Assembly (NCBI RefSeq): GCF_002795245.1
Contig: NZ_PGVG01000012.1
Span: 120,350 to 184,349, forward strand
Direction of reading: 5' to 3'
DNA: 64,000 bases
Source: Bradyrhizobium forestalis
Lineage (GTDB): Bacteria > Pseudomonadota > Alphaproteobacteria > Rhizobiales > Xanthobacteraceae
Part shown: piece after piece, positions 16,852 through 24,747 of the stretch
Position numbering within the stretch: position 1 is the stretch's first letter
Layout: each line of letters begins with the position of its first letter
Position numbers and translations under genes: made by a program
The notes under the pieces: generated by a model
What the model was told of the DNA's origin: nothing
Database searches by the model: none
What the model saw: the letters and a program-made list of their open reading frames with translations, nothing else

Positions 16852-17712
16852 ATGAAGCGTGGAATTGCCGTTCTGGTTTCGGTCAGTGCCCTCTGCGGCG
16901 TCGCCTATTTCACGGCGAGCAAGTGGGCGATCAAGCATGAGACCATCACCTTCTACGATGCCTCGCGCGACAACCGACCGGTGCCCGTCGACATCGCGGT
17001 GCGCCGCGACAAGGAAATGCAGGCCAATGCCGGCATGATCACGCTGCCGGTCGCCGTGATCAACCACGGCAACACCGTCAAGAACACCGAGTACGGGTTC
17101 CTCGCCAACATCTTCGCTGCGCGCGGCTATATGGTCGTGAGCCCGCAGCATGACTTGCCGACCGATCCTCCGATGGTGACCAAGCCCGGCGAGCTCTATG
17201 TCGGCCGGCTGCCGCAGATCCTGCGCGGCGTCGCCAACATCCATCTTGCCATGCAGGAGATGAAGAAGGTTCAGCCCAACGCCGACTATGACAAGGTGAC
17301 GATGGTCGGCCACTCCATGGGCGGCGACATCACGATGTACTTCGCCAAGCAGTATCCAGATGAGGTCAAGAAGGTCGTCACGCTCGACAATCTGCGCGTG
17401 CCCTTCGTCACCGCCGGCAAGTTCAAGATCCTGTCGTTCCGCTCCCAGGATCCCCAGTTCAAGACCGACGCAGGCGTGCTCCCGACCGACGAGGAATGCG
17501 AGAAGGCGGGCATCCAGGTCGTGAAGACCGAATTCCAGCACAACGACATGCGCGACACCGGTCCGGATGTGGCCAAGAACTCGATCCAGGGCATGCTCGA
17601 CAAGTTCCTGAGCGCGACCGACAGCGAGGTGGCGCCGGTCGACACGCAATCGTCGCCGCCCAAGATCCTCGAGCCTGGCCCGGTCGCCCTGATGGCGCCT
17701 GCCAAGGGCTGA
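16852..17712 (+). CDS. Alpha/beta-hydrolase-fold envelope protein
   Basis: A 286-residue protein with an N-terminal signal or anchor (about residues 4-22) and an alpha/beta-hydrolase core. The nucleophile elbow is GHSMGG (Ser155), with a likely acid at LDNLR and a candidate His at FQHND. These support a lipase/esterase or peptidase-like fold acting outside the cytoplasm; the substrate is unknown. Its stop lies in the first unit of a 14-bp direct repeat, and an intrinsic terminator follows at 17769-17801. Confidence 0.75.
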   Translation: MKRGIAVLVSVSALCGVAYFTASKWAIKHETITFYDASRDNRPVPVDIAVRRDKEMQANAGMITLPVAVINHGNTVKNTEYGFLANIFAARGYMVVSPQHDLPTDPPMVTKPGELYVGRLPQILRGVANIHLAMQEMKKVQPNADYDKVTMVGHSMGGDITMYFAKQYPDEVKKVVTLDNLRVPFVTAGKFKILSFRSQDPQFKTDAGVLPTDEECEKAGIQVVKTEFQHNDMRDTGPDVAKNSIQGMLDKFLSATDSEVAPVDTQSSPPKILEPGPVALMAPAKG

Positions 17713-17741
17713 TATACAAGAGCTGACATACAAGAGCTGAC
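17706..17741. repeat. 14-bp tandem repeat overlapping a stop codon
   Basis: Two full units (consensus GAGCTGACATACAA, two differences in the first) and a partial third. The stop TGA of the hydrolase gene is in unit 1, and a TGA recurs in each later unit. Confidence 0.85.
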
Positions 17742-17768
17742 GTCACCACTCGACTGCACCGATCGTCC

Positions 17769-17801
17769 AAAGCCTCCGCCGGCGCCGCCCGCGGAGGCTT
17801 T
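17769..17801 (+). terminator. Intrinsic terminator-like hairpin
   Basis: A perfect 11-bp stem, AAAGCCTCCGC at 17769-17779 with GCGGAGGCTTT at 17791-17801, and an 11-nt loop. The T-run is short, but the AAA/TTT ends make it usable from either strand. It ends the hydrolase transcript. Confidence 0.65.
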
Positions 17802-17859
17802 GCGCATTGACCGGGCCGCATGCGCTGACCACATTAGCCCTTCACGCAGGGTGCAAGCG

Positions 17860-18609
17860 ATGTCGGGCGAACCCATCAAACCGCGCGGTCGCGATGCCGT
17901 CTCGGCGCAAGCAGACGGCGCGCTACCGAAAGCTGGGACCTCAACTTCGGAAGACATCGCCGCCTTCGTCGCCAAGGCGCGGGCACTGTCACCGCATGCA
18001 CCGGGCGCGAAGGGACGGCTGATCTTTGCGCTGGATGCGACGATGAGCCGGCAGCCGACCTGGGACATGGCCTGCGCGCTCCAGGCCGACATGTTTCGCG
18101 AAACCGCGGCGCTCGGCAGTCTCGACATCCGTTTGGTCTACTATCGCGGCTTCAACGAGTGCCGCGCGACGGGTTGGATCTCCGACAGCGCCAAGCTGGC
18201 GACGCTGATGAGCAAGATCGATTGCCGCGGCGGCGATACCCAGATCGGCAAGGTGCTGAGCGAGGCCCGCCGCGAGGCGGTCGCATCCGGCGTGCGGGCC
18301 GTGGTCTTCGTCGGCGATGCCATGGAGGAAGACATCGACGAGCTCTGCGCCAAGGCCGGCGAGCTCGGCATGCTCAAGGTGCCCGTGTTCGTGTTTCAGG
18401 AGGGGCATGACGCGGTCGCCGAGCGGGCCTTCCGCGAGATCGCGCGCCTGACTGGCGGTGCCTGGTGCCGGTTCGATCCCGGTGCGGCGGCGCAGTTGCG
18501 CGAGCTGTTGCGGGCAGCTGCGGCCTATGCCGCCGGCGGACGCGAAGCGTTGTTGAAGCTGGCTGGAAGCGTGAGCGGCGCGGCGACGCTGATCAGCCAG
18601 ATGAAGTAG
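17860..18609 (+). CDS. VWA-domain-like protein
   Basis: A 249-residue cytoplasmic protein. After a polar N-terminus the core starts GRLIFALDATMSRQPTWD, a MIDAS-like DxTxS position, followed by LDIRLVYYRGFNE, GGDTQIGK and AVVFVGDAME, which is the strand order of a von Willebrand A domain with metal-site threonine and aspartate. ATG 17860 is the first start before the conserved part. It lies 61 bp upstream of the J-domain gene on the same strand, so the two may be co-transcribed. Function unknown. Confidence 0.72.
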   Translation: MSGEPIKPRGRDAVSAQADGALPKAGTSTSEDIAAFVAKARALSPHAPGAKGRLIFALDATMSRQPTWDMACALQADMFRETAALGSLDIRLVYYRGFNECRATGWISDSAKLATLMSKIDCRGGDTQIGKVLSEARREAVASGVRAVVFVGDAMEEDIDELCAKAGELGMLKVPVFVFQEGHDAVAERAFREIARLTGGAWCRFDPGAAAQLRELLRAAAAYAAGGREALLKLAGSVSGAATLISQMK

Positions 18610-18670
18610 CGATCAGGCCGGCGGCGATGGACGCCATGCTTTTTGACGAGAGGACGACTATATTCCGGCC

Positions 18671-19396
18671 ATGACCCTGATCGCCGGCGCTGTCGCCGTT
18701 ATCACGCTTTATCTGCTGCTCCAGACGTTTCGTTCCGCCAATCCGGCGGTGCTGGCGCGCACCATCAAGTTCGGCGGCGGCGTGCTGGCGCTGGCTGTCG
18801 CGGCCTTCACGGGCTTGCGCGGCGAACTGGCGGTTGCGATCCCGCTCGGGATTTTTGGCGCGGGGCTGCTCGGCTGGACGCCGTTGGCGAACGCCGGCTT
18901 CGGCAATGTCGGAGGGCTGTTCGGCGGCGCCGCGACGCGCCCGTCCGGGCAGGCCTCGCAGGTGCGCTCGCAATTCCTGGACATGCGGCTCGACCACGAC
19001 TCCGGCCAGCTTTCAGGCCAGATCGTCGCGGGGCCTCACGCCGGGCGTAATCTCGAAGAGTTCGATCTCGCCAGCCTGCTGGCGATGGTCCCGACGTTCG
19101 ACGCCGAGAGCGTGGCCTTACTTGAAAGCTATCTGGACCGCCGGTTTCCCGCTTGGCGTCAGAACGCGCAGGGCGATGCGGCAGGGCGGCAGCGCCGCAC
19201 GGCGACGAGCAGCAAAATGACGACGGAGGAAGCCTATCAGATCCTTGGCCTGCAGCCGGGGGCGGGGCGCGACGACATCAGCCGGGCCCACAAGTCCCTG
19301 ATGAAGAAACTCCATCCCGACCAGGGGGGCTCGACGTATCTCGCTGCCCGGGTAAACGAGGCCAAGGATACTCTGCTTCGCACGCATAACGGCTAA
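18671..19396 (+). CDS. Membrane-anchored J-domain protein (Pam18/Tim14-like)
   Basis: A 241-residue protein with N-terminal membrane segments (about residues 2-18 and 34-70), a middle linker and a C-terminal J domain. The J domain starts TEEAYQILGLQPGA, has the signature HPD at about 215-217, and continues GGSTYLAARVNEAKD. An N-terminal anchor with a truncated C-terminal J domain and HPDQGGS is the layout of mitochondrial Pam18/Tim14 and its alphaproteobacterial relatives. It probably recruits and stimulates DnaK at the inner membrane. It is not a DnaJ with Gly/Phe and zinc regions. Confidence 0.85.
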   Translation: MTLIAGAVAVITLYLLLQTFRSANPAVLARTIKFGGGVLALAVAAFTGLRGELAVAIPLGIFGAGLLGWTPLANAGFGNVGGLFGGAATRPSGQASQVRSQFLDMRLDHDSGQLSGQIVAGPHAGRNLEEFDLASLLAMVPTFDAESVALLESYLDRRFPAWRQNAQGDAAGRQRRTATSSKMTTEEAYQILGLQPGAGRDDISRAHKSLMKKLHPDQGGSTYLAARVNEAKDTLLRTHNG

Positions 19397-19579
19397 CTCC
19401 GGCACCACGCTACAAACGCCCGTACCGCGTGAGCTCTGTTTGCTCTGTCTGCCGTCGCCCGCCTTGTCGGCGTGGTCGATCCCTTGAGCAAAGTTTTAAC
19501 CGTAAATCCTTGACGAGAGGTTGTCGTGCAACAGCCTTGTCGTGAACGGCCTCGGCATCACCGCATCCCCAAAACGAAA

Positions 19580-19604
19580 ATGCCCGCGCAAGGCGCGCGG
19601 GCAT
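19580..19604 (-). terminator. Intrinsic terminator of the D,D-carboxypeptidase gene
   Basis: A perfect 10-bp stem (ATGCCCGCGC, 19580-19589, with GCGCGGGCAT, 19595-19604) and a 5-nt loop. On the minus strand it is followed by TTTTCGTTTT. It lies 24 nt after the stop at 19628. Confidence 0.85.
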
Positions 19605-19627
19605 CTGGTCTGCAACGGAGAAGGAGA

Positions 19628-21487
19628 TCAGTTGCGAACCGTGATGCAGGAGATCTCGGCGCGCTTCAAGGTGCGGCAGACTGCTTCGGCCTGGTCGCGC
19701 TCGAGCCCGGCGAAGCGGGCGCGGTAGAGCTTGCGATTGTCCTTGGCGACGACAGGCTCGGTGAACGGGTCAGCCTTGCTGAGCAGGCCGCGGGCCGAGC
19801 TGCGGGCGGCGTCGATGCGTTGCTGAGCTTCGTTCTCGCTCTCGAGCGCGCCGACCTGAACGATCCAGCCGCTGTGGGTGACGGCTGGCTTGGTGGTGGC
19901 GCTCATCTGGATCGGCTGCGGCGCCGGATCGGCGGACGCGAGCTTCGGAGCGGCAGGAGCGGCTGCAGCGGCGGTTGCGGCCGGCAGCACCCCGAGGATG
20001 CCGTTGCCAGTGCCGAAGCCGGCCGGCTGCCGCGGCAGTTCGGTGCGGGCAATCTCGGCCTTCGGTGCTTCCGGCTGGCTCACCGCCTCCGGCTTGTTGA
20101 TGAGATCCGCCCTGGCGACGACGGCGCCGGAGGTTTCCGCGATGTCGGAACGGGGCGGGATGGTGCTGGTGACCGGCGGCGCGACCTGGACGCCAACCTG
20201 GGCCGGGGTCGCGGAGGCGACCTTCACGGCGCCGGCCTTGACCTGAACCGTCTTGACCCGAACCGGCTTCATCGGCTCGGACGAGCCGGGGATGATGGAG
20301 AGCGGCTGGCTCGAGATCACGCCATTGGTGAGCGGCGCAGGCTCGACCTTGGACTCCGTCGGCCGAACTTCGGGCTTGTTGGCATCAGATCGGTGCTGAG
20401 CCGGCGGCATCGCGGCAGTCGCAGCGGCCAGCGTCGACAGGCGCGCGGCAAGGCGCGACGGGGCAGCCTCGGGAGCAGGGGCCGCGCCGGCCTGGAGTTG
20501 CGGGGCGGAGCGGGGAGCATCCGACGCATCGGCGACGTCGGTATTGGCCTCGGCGCCGTTGCGCTCCGTGACCGCGGCGACGGTGTGAACGGGCGCACCC
20601 TTCTCGAGGTTCTCCGCGAGCAGGTTGCGCATGATGGCGTCGCGCGGGCCGCCGCTGCGGCCGCCGAGCACAACGCCGATCAGGTGGCGGTTGCCGCGGC
20701 GCATCGAGGTGACGAGGTTGAAGCCGGAGGCGCGGGTGTAGCCGGTCTTGATGCCATCCCCGCCCTCGACGCTGCCGAGCAGGTGATTGTGGTTGCGGAT
20801 CGACTGTCCCCGCCAGTTGAACGTCGAGGTCGCAAAATAGCGATAGTAGCGCGGGAAGCGTTCCTGGATGGCGCGGCCGAGCGTGGCCTGGTCGCGTGCG
20901 GTCGTGACCTGCTCATCGTTGGGAAGGCCATTGGCATTGCGGTAGACCGTCCTGGACATGCCGAGCGAGCGCGCCTTGCGCGTCATCATCTGGGCGAAGT
21001 CGTCTTCATCTCCGGCGATCGCTTCCGCGATCACCACGGCGGCGTCGTTGGCGGAGCGGGTGACGAGGCCCTTGATCGCGTCCTCGACGCGAATGGTCTG
21101 GCCGGCACGCAGGTTCAGCTTGGTCGGATCCTGGTCGGCGGCGTGCTGGGACACCGGCATCTCGGTGTCGAGCCTCATCTTGCCGGATTCGAGGCGCTCG
21201 AACAGCAGATAGAGCGTCATGATCTTGGTCAGCGAGGCCGGATGGCGGATCCCGTCAGGGCTTGTTGCCTGCAGCACCGCGCCGGAATTGCCGTCGATGA
21301 TGATGGACGCGAATTTCGGGCTGGCGCTCTCGGACACATCGCGCTGGACCCGGTGGTGCGCATAGTGTCGGCGATGGCGCCGCGCCTCGGCTGCATCGGT
21401 GGTGAAAATGATTGCGGTGGTGACCGTAAGAAGCCCGAAAACGCCAACCCGCGCCAAGCGCGAGGAAGACAAGTTTTTACGAAGCAT
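19628..21487 (-). CDS. D-alanyl-D-alanine carboxypeptidase (PBP5/6-type) with SPOR domain
   Basis: A 619-residue secreted penicillin-binding protein. Signal peptide about residues 1-35. The peptidase S11 core has SLTK (Ser85 nucleophile), SAN (145-147) and KTG (247-249). A long Ala/Pro-rich linker follows (about 300-525), and a C-terminal SPOR domain (about 530-615: WIVQVGALESENEAQ ... YRARFAGL) that in this family binds denuded septal peptidoglycan. It would trim terminal D-Ala from muropeptides, with SPOR directing it to the septum. The fusion is common in Rhizobiales. Confidence 0.93.
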   Translation of the reverse strand: MLRKNLSSSRLARVGVFGLLTVTTAIIFTTDAAEARRHRRHYAHHRVQRDVSESASPKFASIIIDGNSGAVLQATSPDGIRHPASLTKIMTLYLLFERLESGKMRLDTEMPVSQHAADQDPTKLNLRAGQTIRVEDAIKGLVTRSANDAAVVIAEAIAGDEDDFAQMMTRKARSLGMSRTVYRNANGLPNDEQVTTARDQATLGRAIQERFPRYYRYFATSTFNWRGQSIRNHNHLLGSVEGGDGIKTGYTRASGFNLVTSMRRGNRHLIGVVLGGRSGGPRDAIMRNLLAENLEKGAPVHTVAAVTERNGAEANTDVADASDAPRSAPQLQAGAAPAPEAAPSRLAARLSTLAAATAAMPPAQHRSDANKPEVRPTESKVEPAPLTNGVISSQPLSIIPGSSEPMKPVRVKTVQVKAGAVKVASATPAQVGVQVAPPVTSTIPPRSDIAETSGAVVARADLINKPEAVSQPEAPKAEIARTELPRQPAGFGTGNGILGVLPAATAAAAAPAAPKLASADPAPQPIQMSATTKPAVTHSGWIVQVGALESENEAQQRIDAARSSARGLLSKADPFTEPVVAKDNRKLYRARFAGLERDQAEAVCRTLKRAEISCITVRN

Positions 21488-21873
21488 GGAACCCCGTCCC
21501 CGTTTCTGACTTGATCACCGGCCCGTGAGGCGAAATTGTGCCCAATGGACCCGGATCATTACCTGCTCAGGCTGTCCCTCCGCTGGTGTTCGCCGCGGGG
21601 GACGTTGGACCCGAGCCGCTGTTCTGGCTAAGGTGATGTTCTCAAACGGCTTTTGGCCGCTCGCGGAAGTGAACACGTCCAGGGAATCAGGGTAGGGGGC
21701 CGCGGTTTCCAAAAGCTTAAGGAACCCTTGCGGGAAACCCCGGGAATCTCTGCGAATTGCGTCGAGTTTTGTGCGGCGCACAAGATTCTTGACTTTTTTG
21801 TGCATTGCATTAATTTTGGGCGAAGTCAGGGAGCCGGGGCTTCCCGACGCGAGCCAGGGAAAAGGATTCCGAC
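21488..21873. other. 386-bp divergent promoter region between carboxypeptidase and phasin
   Basis: No gene is seen. The two genes are divergently transcribed. The right part holds the phasin promoter and candidate PhaR sites (separate entries). A run near 21700-21760 is AT-richer than the surroundings. Confidence 0.6.
21769..21809 (+). promoter_or_regulatory. Two TGC-N3-GCA sites flanking a -35 box: candidate PhaR operators
   Basis: Site 1 is the 15-bp palindrome TTGTGC-GGC-GCACAA (21769-21783). Site 2 is TGCATTGCA (21801-21809). They flank TTGACT (21789-21794), with TAATTT at 21811-21816 as a possible -10 at 16-bp spacing. PhaR of PHB-storing bacteria is reported to bind TGC-rich CTGC-N3/4-GCAG-type sites before phasin genes. 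Both sites match the inner TGC-N3-GCA but not the outer C/G. Confidence 0.5.
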
Positions 21874-22212
21874 ATGTTCAAGGTTGAAGACTTTCAGAAC
21901 TACGGGAAAGAGCAGTTCGAGCAGTGCGTTGCCTCCGCGACCTCGGTGCAGCACGGCCTCCAGGCGATCGCCAGCGCCTATGGCGATTATACGAAGAAGT
22001 CGTTCGAAGACACCAAGTCCTTCGTCGAGAAGCTTTCCGGCGTGAAGTCGCTGGACAAGGCCATGGAAGCGCAGACCGATTTTGCCCGTTCCAGCTACGA
22101 GACCTTCGTTGCGGAATCGCAGAAGATCGCCGGCCTCTACAGCGACCTCGCCAAGCAAGCGTTCAAGCCGGTCGAGACCATCGTGTCGAAGTTCACCCCG
22201 GCCGCTCAGTAG
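21874..22212 (+). CDS. phaP: Phasin (PHB granule-associated protein)
   Basis: A 112-residue amphipathic helical protein of the phasin_2 type: MFKVEDFQNYGKEQFEQCV, then SAYGDYTKKSFEDTKSFVEKL and DFARSSYETFVAESQKI. Phasins coat polyhydroxyalkanoate granules in the cytoplasm and control their size and number. ATG 21874 follows AAAGGA. The promoter region carries candidate PhaR sites and a strong bidirectional terminator follows, so it is a single-gene unit. No phaC or phaR lies in the window. Confidence 0.9.
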   Translation: MFKVEDFQNYGKEQFEQCVASATSVQHGLQAIASAYGDYTKKSFEDTKSFVEKLSGVKSLDKAMEAQTDFARSSYETFVAESQKIAGLYSDLAKQAFKPVETIVSKFTPAAQ

Positions 22213-22236
22213 CGTCTCAGGGCATCCTGGAATCGA

Positions 22237-22265
22237 AAAGCCCGGCTGAACCAGCCGGGCTTTTT
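22237..22265. terminator. Bidirectional intrinsic terminator between phasin and TadG-like genes
   Basis: Stem AAAGCCCGGCTG (22237-22248) with CAGCCGGGCTTT (22252-22263), loop AAC, then TTTTTG on the plus strand. The AAAA on the other side gives a T-run for the convergent gene ending at 22285. Confidence 0.92.
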
Positions 22266-22284
22266 GTTGTGAGCGATGGGGCCG

Positions 22285-23646
22285 TCAGCGTGCCACGCGC
22301 AGCTTCGACAGCGAAGTGCCGATATCCTTGAACACCGAGACGGTCTGGCTCGCCGAGGTGACCAGATAGAACTTGTCGCTGCCGCTGGCGCAATATTGCA
22401 GCACGCTCGAGGTCGGATCGCCGCCGGTGTTCACCTGCACCGTATAGATCGTGATGTTGTTGGGCTGGGCCTTGGCGTTGTCGCAGAGGATCTTCTGTCG
22501 CGCGTCGATCTGCGAAGCACCGCTGTACCAGCGGTTCTGCGTGTTGAGACCGTCGGAGAGCAGGACGATCGCGTCCTTGTAGGTGTAGTTCGTGTCCTTG
22601 GCCGGCGCATTCATGGGATCGCCGGTCGACAGCGTCATCCAGCCCCAGGCGAGGCCGATGCCCTGGTTGGTATTGCCGGTCGGAACCAGCTTGTCGATCA
22701 GGGACTTGAGCGTGGCCCAATCGTAGCTGAGCGGCATGATCGGCTGGATGTAGGCCGAGTTGCCGGAATTGCAGTAGGAATATTGGTCGGCCGGGAAGAG
22801 CGTGGCCGAATTGCTGCTCACGGGAGTCGTGTTCTTGGTGTCGTAGTCCTGGTCGCGGTCAGTGATGCATCCCGTCCATTTGTTGTGGCTCTTCGGCGTC
22901 CAGGTCTTGCCGGCACCCACGCAGCTTGATTGTTGCTTGTACCAATTGTCGCTGCAGCTGCCATTCACCGCTTCCCAGTCGCTCCAGTCGATCCAGGACT
23001 TGTCATAGTTGGTGCTGCCGACGTTGACGTCCTTGGAAAACGGCACGATCGAGATGTAGACGTCGCCGTTGGTCTTGGCGAGCGCGCTGAGCTGGTCGAC
23101 CAGGTTCTTCGCCGCCGTCTGCATGGCCGGCATCTTATCGTCATAGGCCATCGATCCCGTGACGTCGAGCACCAGGGCCACGCGCATGCGCGTCAGGCCC
23201 CAGGCGCTGGTGGATGTGGTGCCGATGTCGAGTGTCGGGAAGCCGGCGATCTTCATGAAGCTGGTCGTATAGGTGCCGGTTCCGGTGAGCTGGATTGTCG
23301 AGCCGATGCTGGTGCTCGCGGTATAGGTGGCCGCGACGCTGACCGACGGCAGGGTCTTGGTGCCCGTGAACAGGGCGTCGAAATAGGATTGCGCCTTAGT
23401 CGAGATCTGCGACGTCGTGATGGTGCCGGACGACAGGTCCCTGGAAAGCATCAGTGCGGTGGAATCGAGGGCTGACTGCATGGAGGAGCGCGCCTGGGCT
23501 GCGCGGCTATAGTCGACTGCGGCGCCGACGAAGCTCAGCACCGGAACGAGCGCGATGGCGAAGATCACGGCGATATTGCCCTGCTCGGCCACTGCAAAGC
23601 GGGCGAGTTGTCGACCAAGGCGCCTGACGAGGGGCAAGCGAGACAT
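22285..23646 (-). CDS. TadG-like pilus-associated protein with VWA domain
   Basis: A 453-residue protein. The N-terminus has EQGNIAVIFAIALVPVLSFVGAAVDY (about 20-45), the TadE/TadG prepilin-like membrane segment. A VWA domain follows with DVTGSM (MIDAS) at about residue 160 and a late LLSDGLN strand. In between is an insertion rich in Tyr, Asn and Trp with several cysteines. TadG proteins belong to Flp/Tad tight-adherence pilus systems, but no other tad gene is near, so this is an orphan copy. Ends at a shared terminator. Confidence 0.85.
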   Translation of the reverse strand: MSRLPLVRRLGRQLARFAVAEQGNIAVIFAIALVPVLSFVGAAVDYSRAAQARSSMQSALDSTALMLSRDLSSGTITTSQISTKAQSYFDALFTGTKTLPSVSVAATYTASTSIGSTIQLTGTGTYTTSFMKIAGFPTLDIGTTSTSAWGLTRMRVALVLDVTGSMAYDDKMPAMQTAAKNLVDQLSALAKTNGDVYISIVPFSKDVNVGSTNYDKSWIDWSDWEAVNGSCSDNWYKQQSSCVGAGKTWTPKSHNKWTGCITDRDQDYDTKNTTPVSSNSATLFPADQYSYCNSGNSAYIQPIMPLSYDWATLKSLIDKLVPTGNTNQGIGLAWGWMTLSTGDPMNAPAKDTNYTYKDAIVLLSDGLNTQNRWYSGASQIDARQKILCDNAKAQPNNITIYTVQVNTGGDPTSSVLQYCASGSDKFYLVTSASQTVSVFKDIGTSLSKLRVAR

Positions 23647-24129
23647 GACGATCCCCGAAATCTGTGTTTTGCCCGATTTCGCGCCACGCCGTTGAATGGT
23701 AGGTAAATTGGACCGTCGAAAACCGGAGCCATCGGCGGAAAACCATCGCAGGGAGGTTAACGGCCCGGTTCCTGGTCAACATGTTCTAAACGCGGCGGAC
23801 GGAAGTTTTTGTCAAATCGGTCCGGATTGATTAACCTGATCGAGATCGCCCGGACCGGGAATCGGGGACTGCCGCGGCCGCATCGGCCGGACCTTCGCAT
23901 GCTTGCGGCCAGCCGGGGGCAGGCCCATATTGCTGGTGAACGATCCGGCTTGGACCGGATTTGTCGGGAGCGGCGATCCAACAAGGCGGCGCGCCTGCGC
24001 CAGGCTCCGAAGGGCGGGGTCGCGCGGTGGCCGCCATTCGCTTCCGTGGGGAATTTGAACGCCTGTGCCATGCCGCAATTGACTTCCAGCCTCGACCTGT
24101 CCGCGCCAGCCGCTGCCGACGCTCCTCGC
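23647..24129. other. 483-bp gap between tadG-like gene and clpS
   Basis: The two genes diverge here. The open frame into clpS extends far upstream but without family-like residues. A dyad ATCCGG/CCGGAT lies near 23943-23960. Nothing else is supported. Confidence 0.45.
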
Positions 24130-24462
24130 ATGAGCAACGATGAGAACCGTTCGGGCACCCCCTCGGGTCCGAACACTTCGGTCATCACCAAGGTCAAGCC
24201 CAAGACCAAGCGGCCGAACCTGTACCGCGTGCTGATCCTGAACGACGACTACACGCCGATGGAGTTCGTCGTTCACGTGCTGGAGAAGTTCTTCAACAAG
24301 GACATCGAAGCCGCGACCAAGATCATGCTGCACGTCCATCATCATGGCATCGGGGAGTGCGGCGTGTTCACCTACGAGATCGCCGAGACCAAGGTGACGC
24401 AGGTGATGGATTTCGCCCGCAAGCACCAGCATCCGCTGCAATGCGTGATGGAAAAGAAGTAA
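24130..24462 (+). CDS. clpS: ATP-dependent Clp protease adaptor ClpS
   Basis: A 110-residue adaptor that binds the N-domain of ClpA and delivers N-degron substrates. The family core is clear: RPNLYRVLILNDDYTPMEFV, where the NDDYTPMEFV element forms part of the N-end residue pocket, then HVHHHGIGECGVF and KHQHPLQCVMEKK at the end. The N-terminal extension (about 25 residues) is flexible, as usual. ATG 24130 is chosen; ATG 24070 would add 20 residues and has no better ribosome-binding site. It precedes clpA by 285 bp. Confidence 0.93.
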   Translation: MSNDENRSGTPSGPNTSVITKVKPKTKRPNLYRVLILNDDYTPMEFVVHVLEKFFNKDIEAATKIMLHVHHHGIGECGVFTYEIAETKVTQVMDFARKHQHPLQCVMEKK

Positions 24463-24747
24463 GACGCCTTGCGACGCGTTTGAGGCCGGCTCTCGTGTGG
24501 CCGCGGTGCGATTGTCGCGTGACGGCCGCGCGATGTCCGTTGCCGCCGGCAAAAATACGGAATTCTGCACCGGCGCCAGTCCCGCCCAAATCGGAACGGG
24601 TTTTGCATCGAAAATACCGCAGGTGTGTCGCCGCCGAGTCGCGGAACCGGTCTTTTGCCGCGATCTTGTATAACTATATGTGACAAAGGTTGTTGTTGCC
24701 TGACCGGGCGATGACGATCATGATGGTGGGGGCCATAGAGGACGCGA

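Noticed and set aside
19526..21514. 662-codon plus-strand frame over the carboxypeptidase
   Set aside because: Shadow of a gene with SxxK, SxN, KTG and SPOR motifs; its Arg/Gly-rich translation shows no family pattern.
23809..24129. Long N-terminal extension of ClpS
   Set aside because: The frame is open upstream, but the residues are unlike ClpS and there is no ribosome-binding site; it is treated as non-coding.
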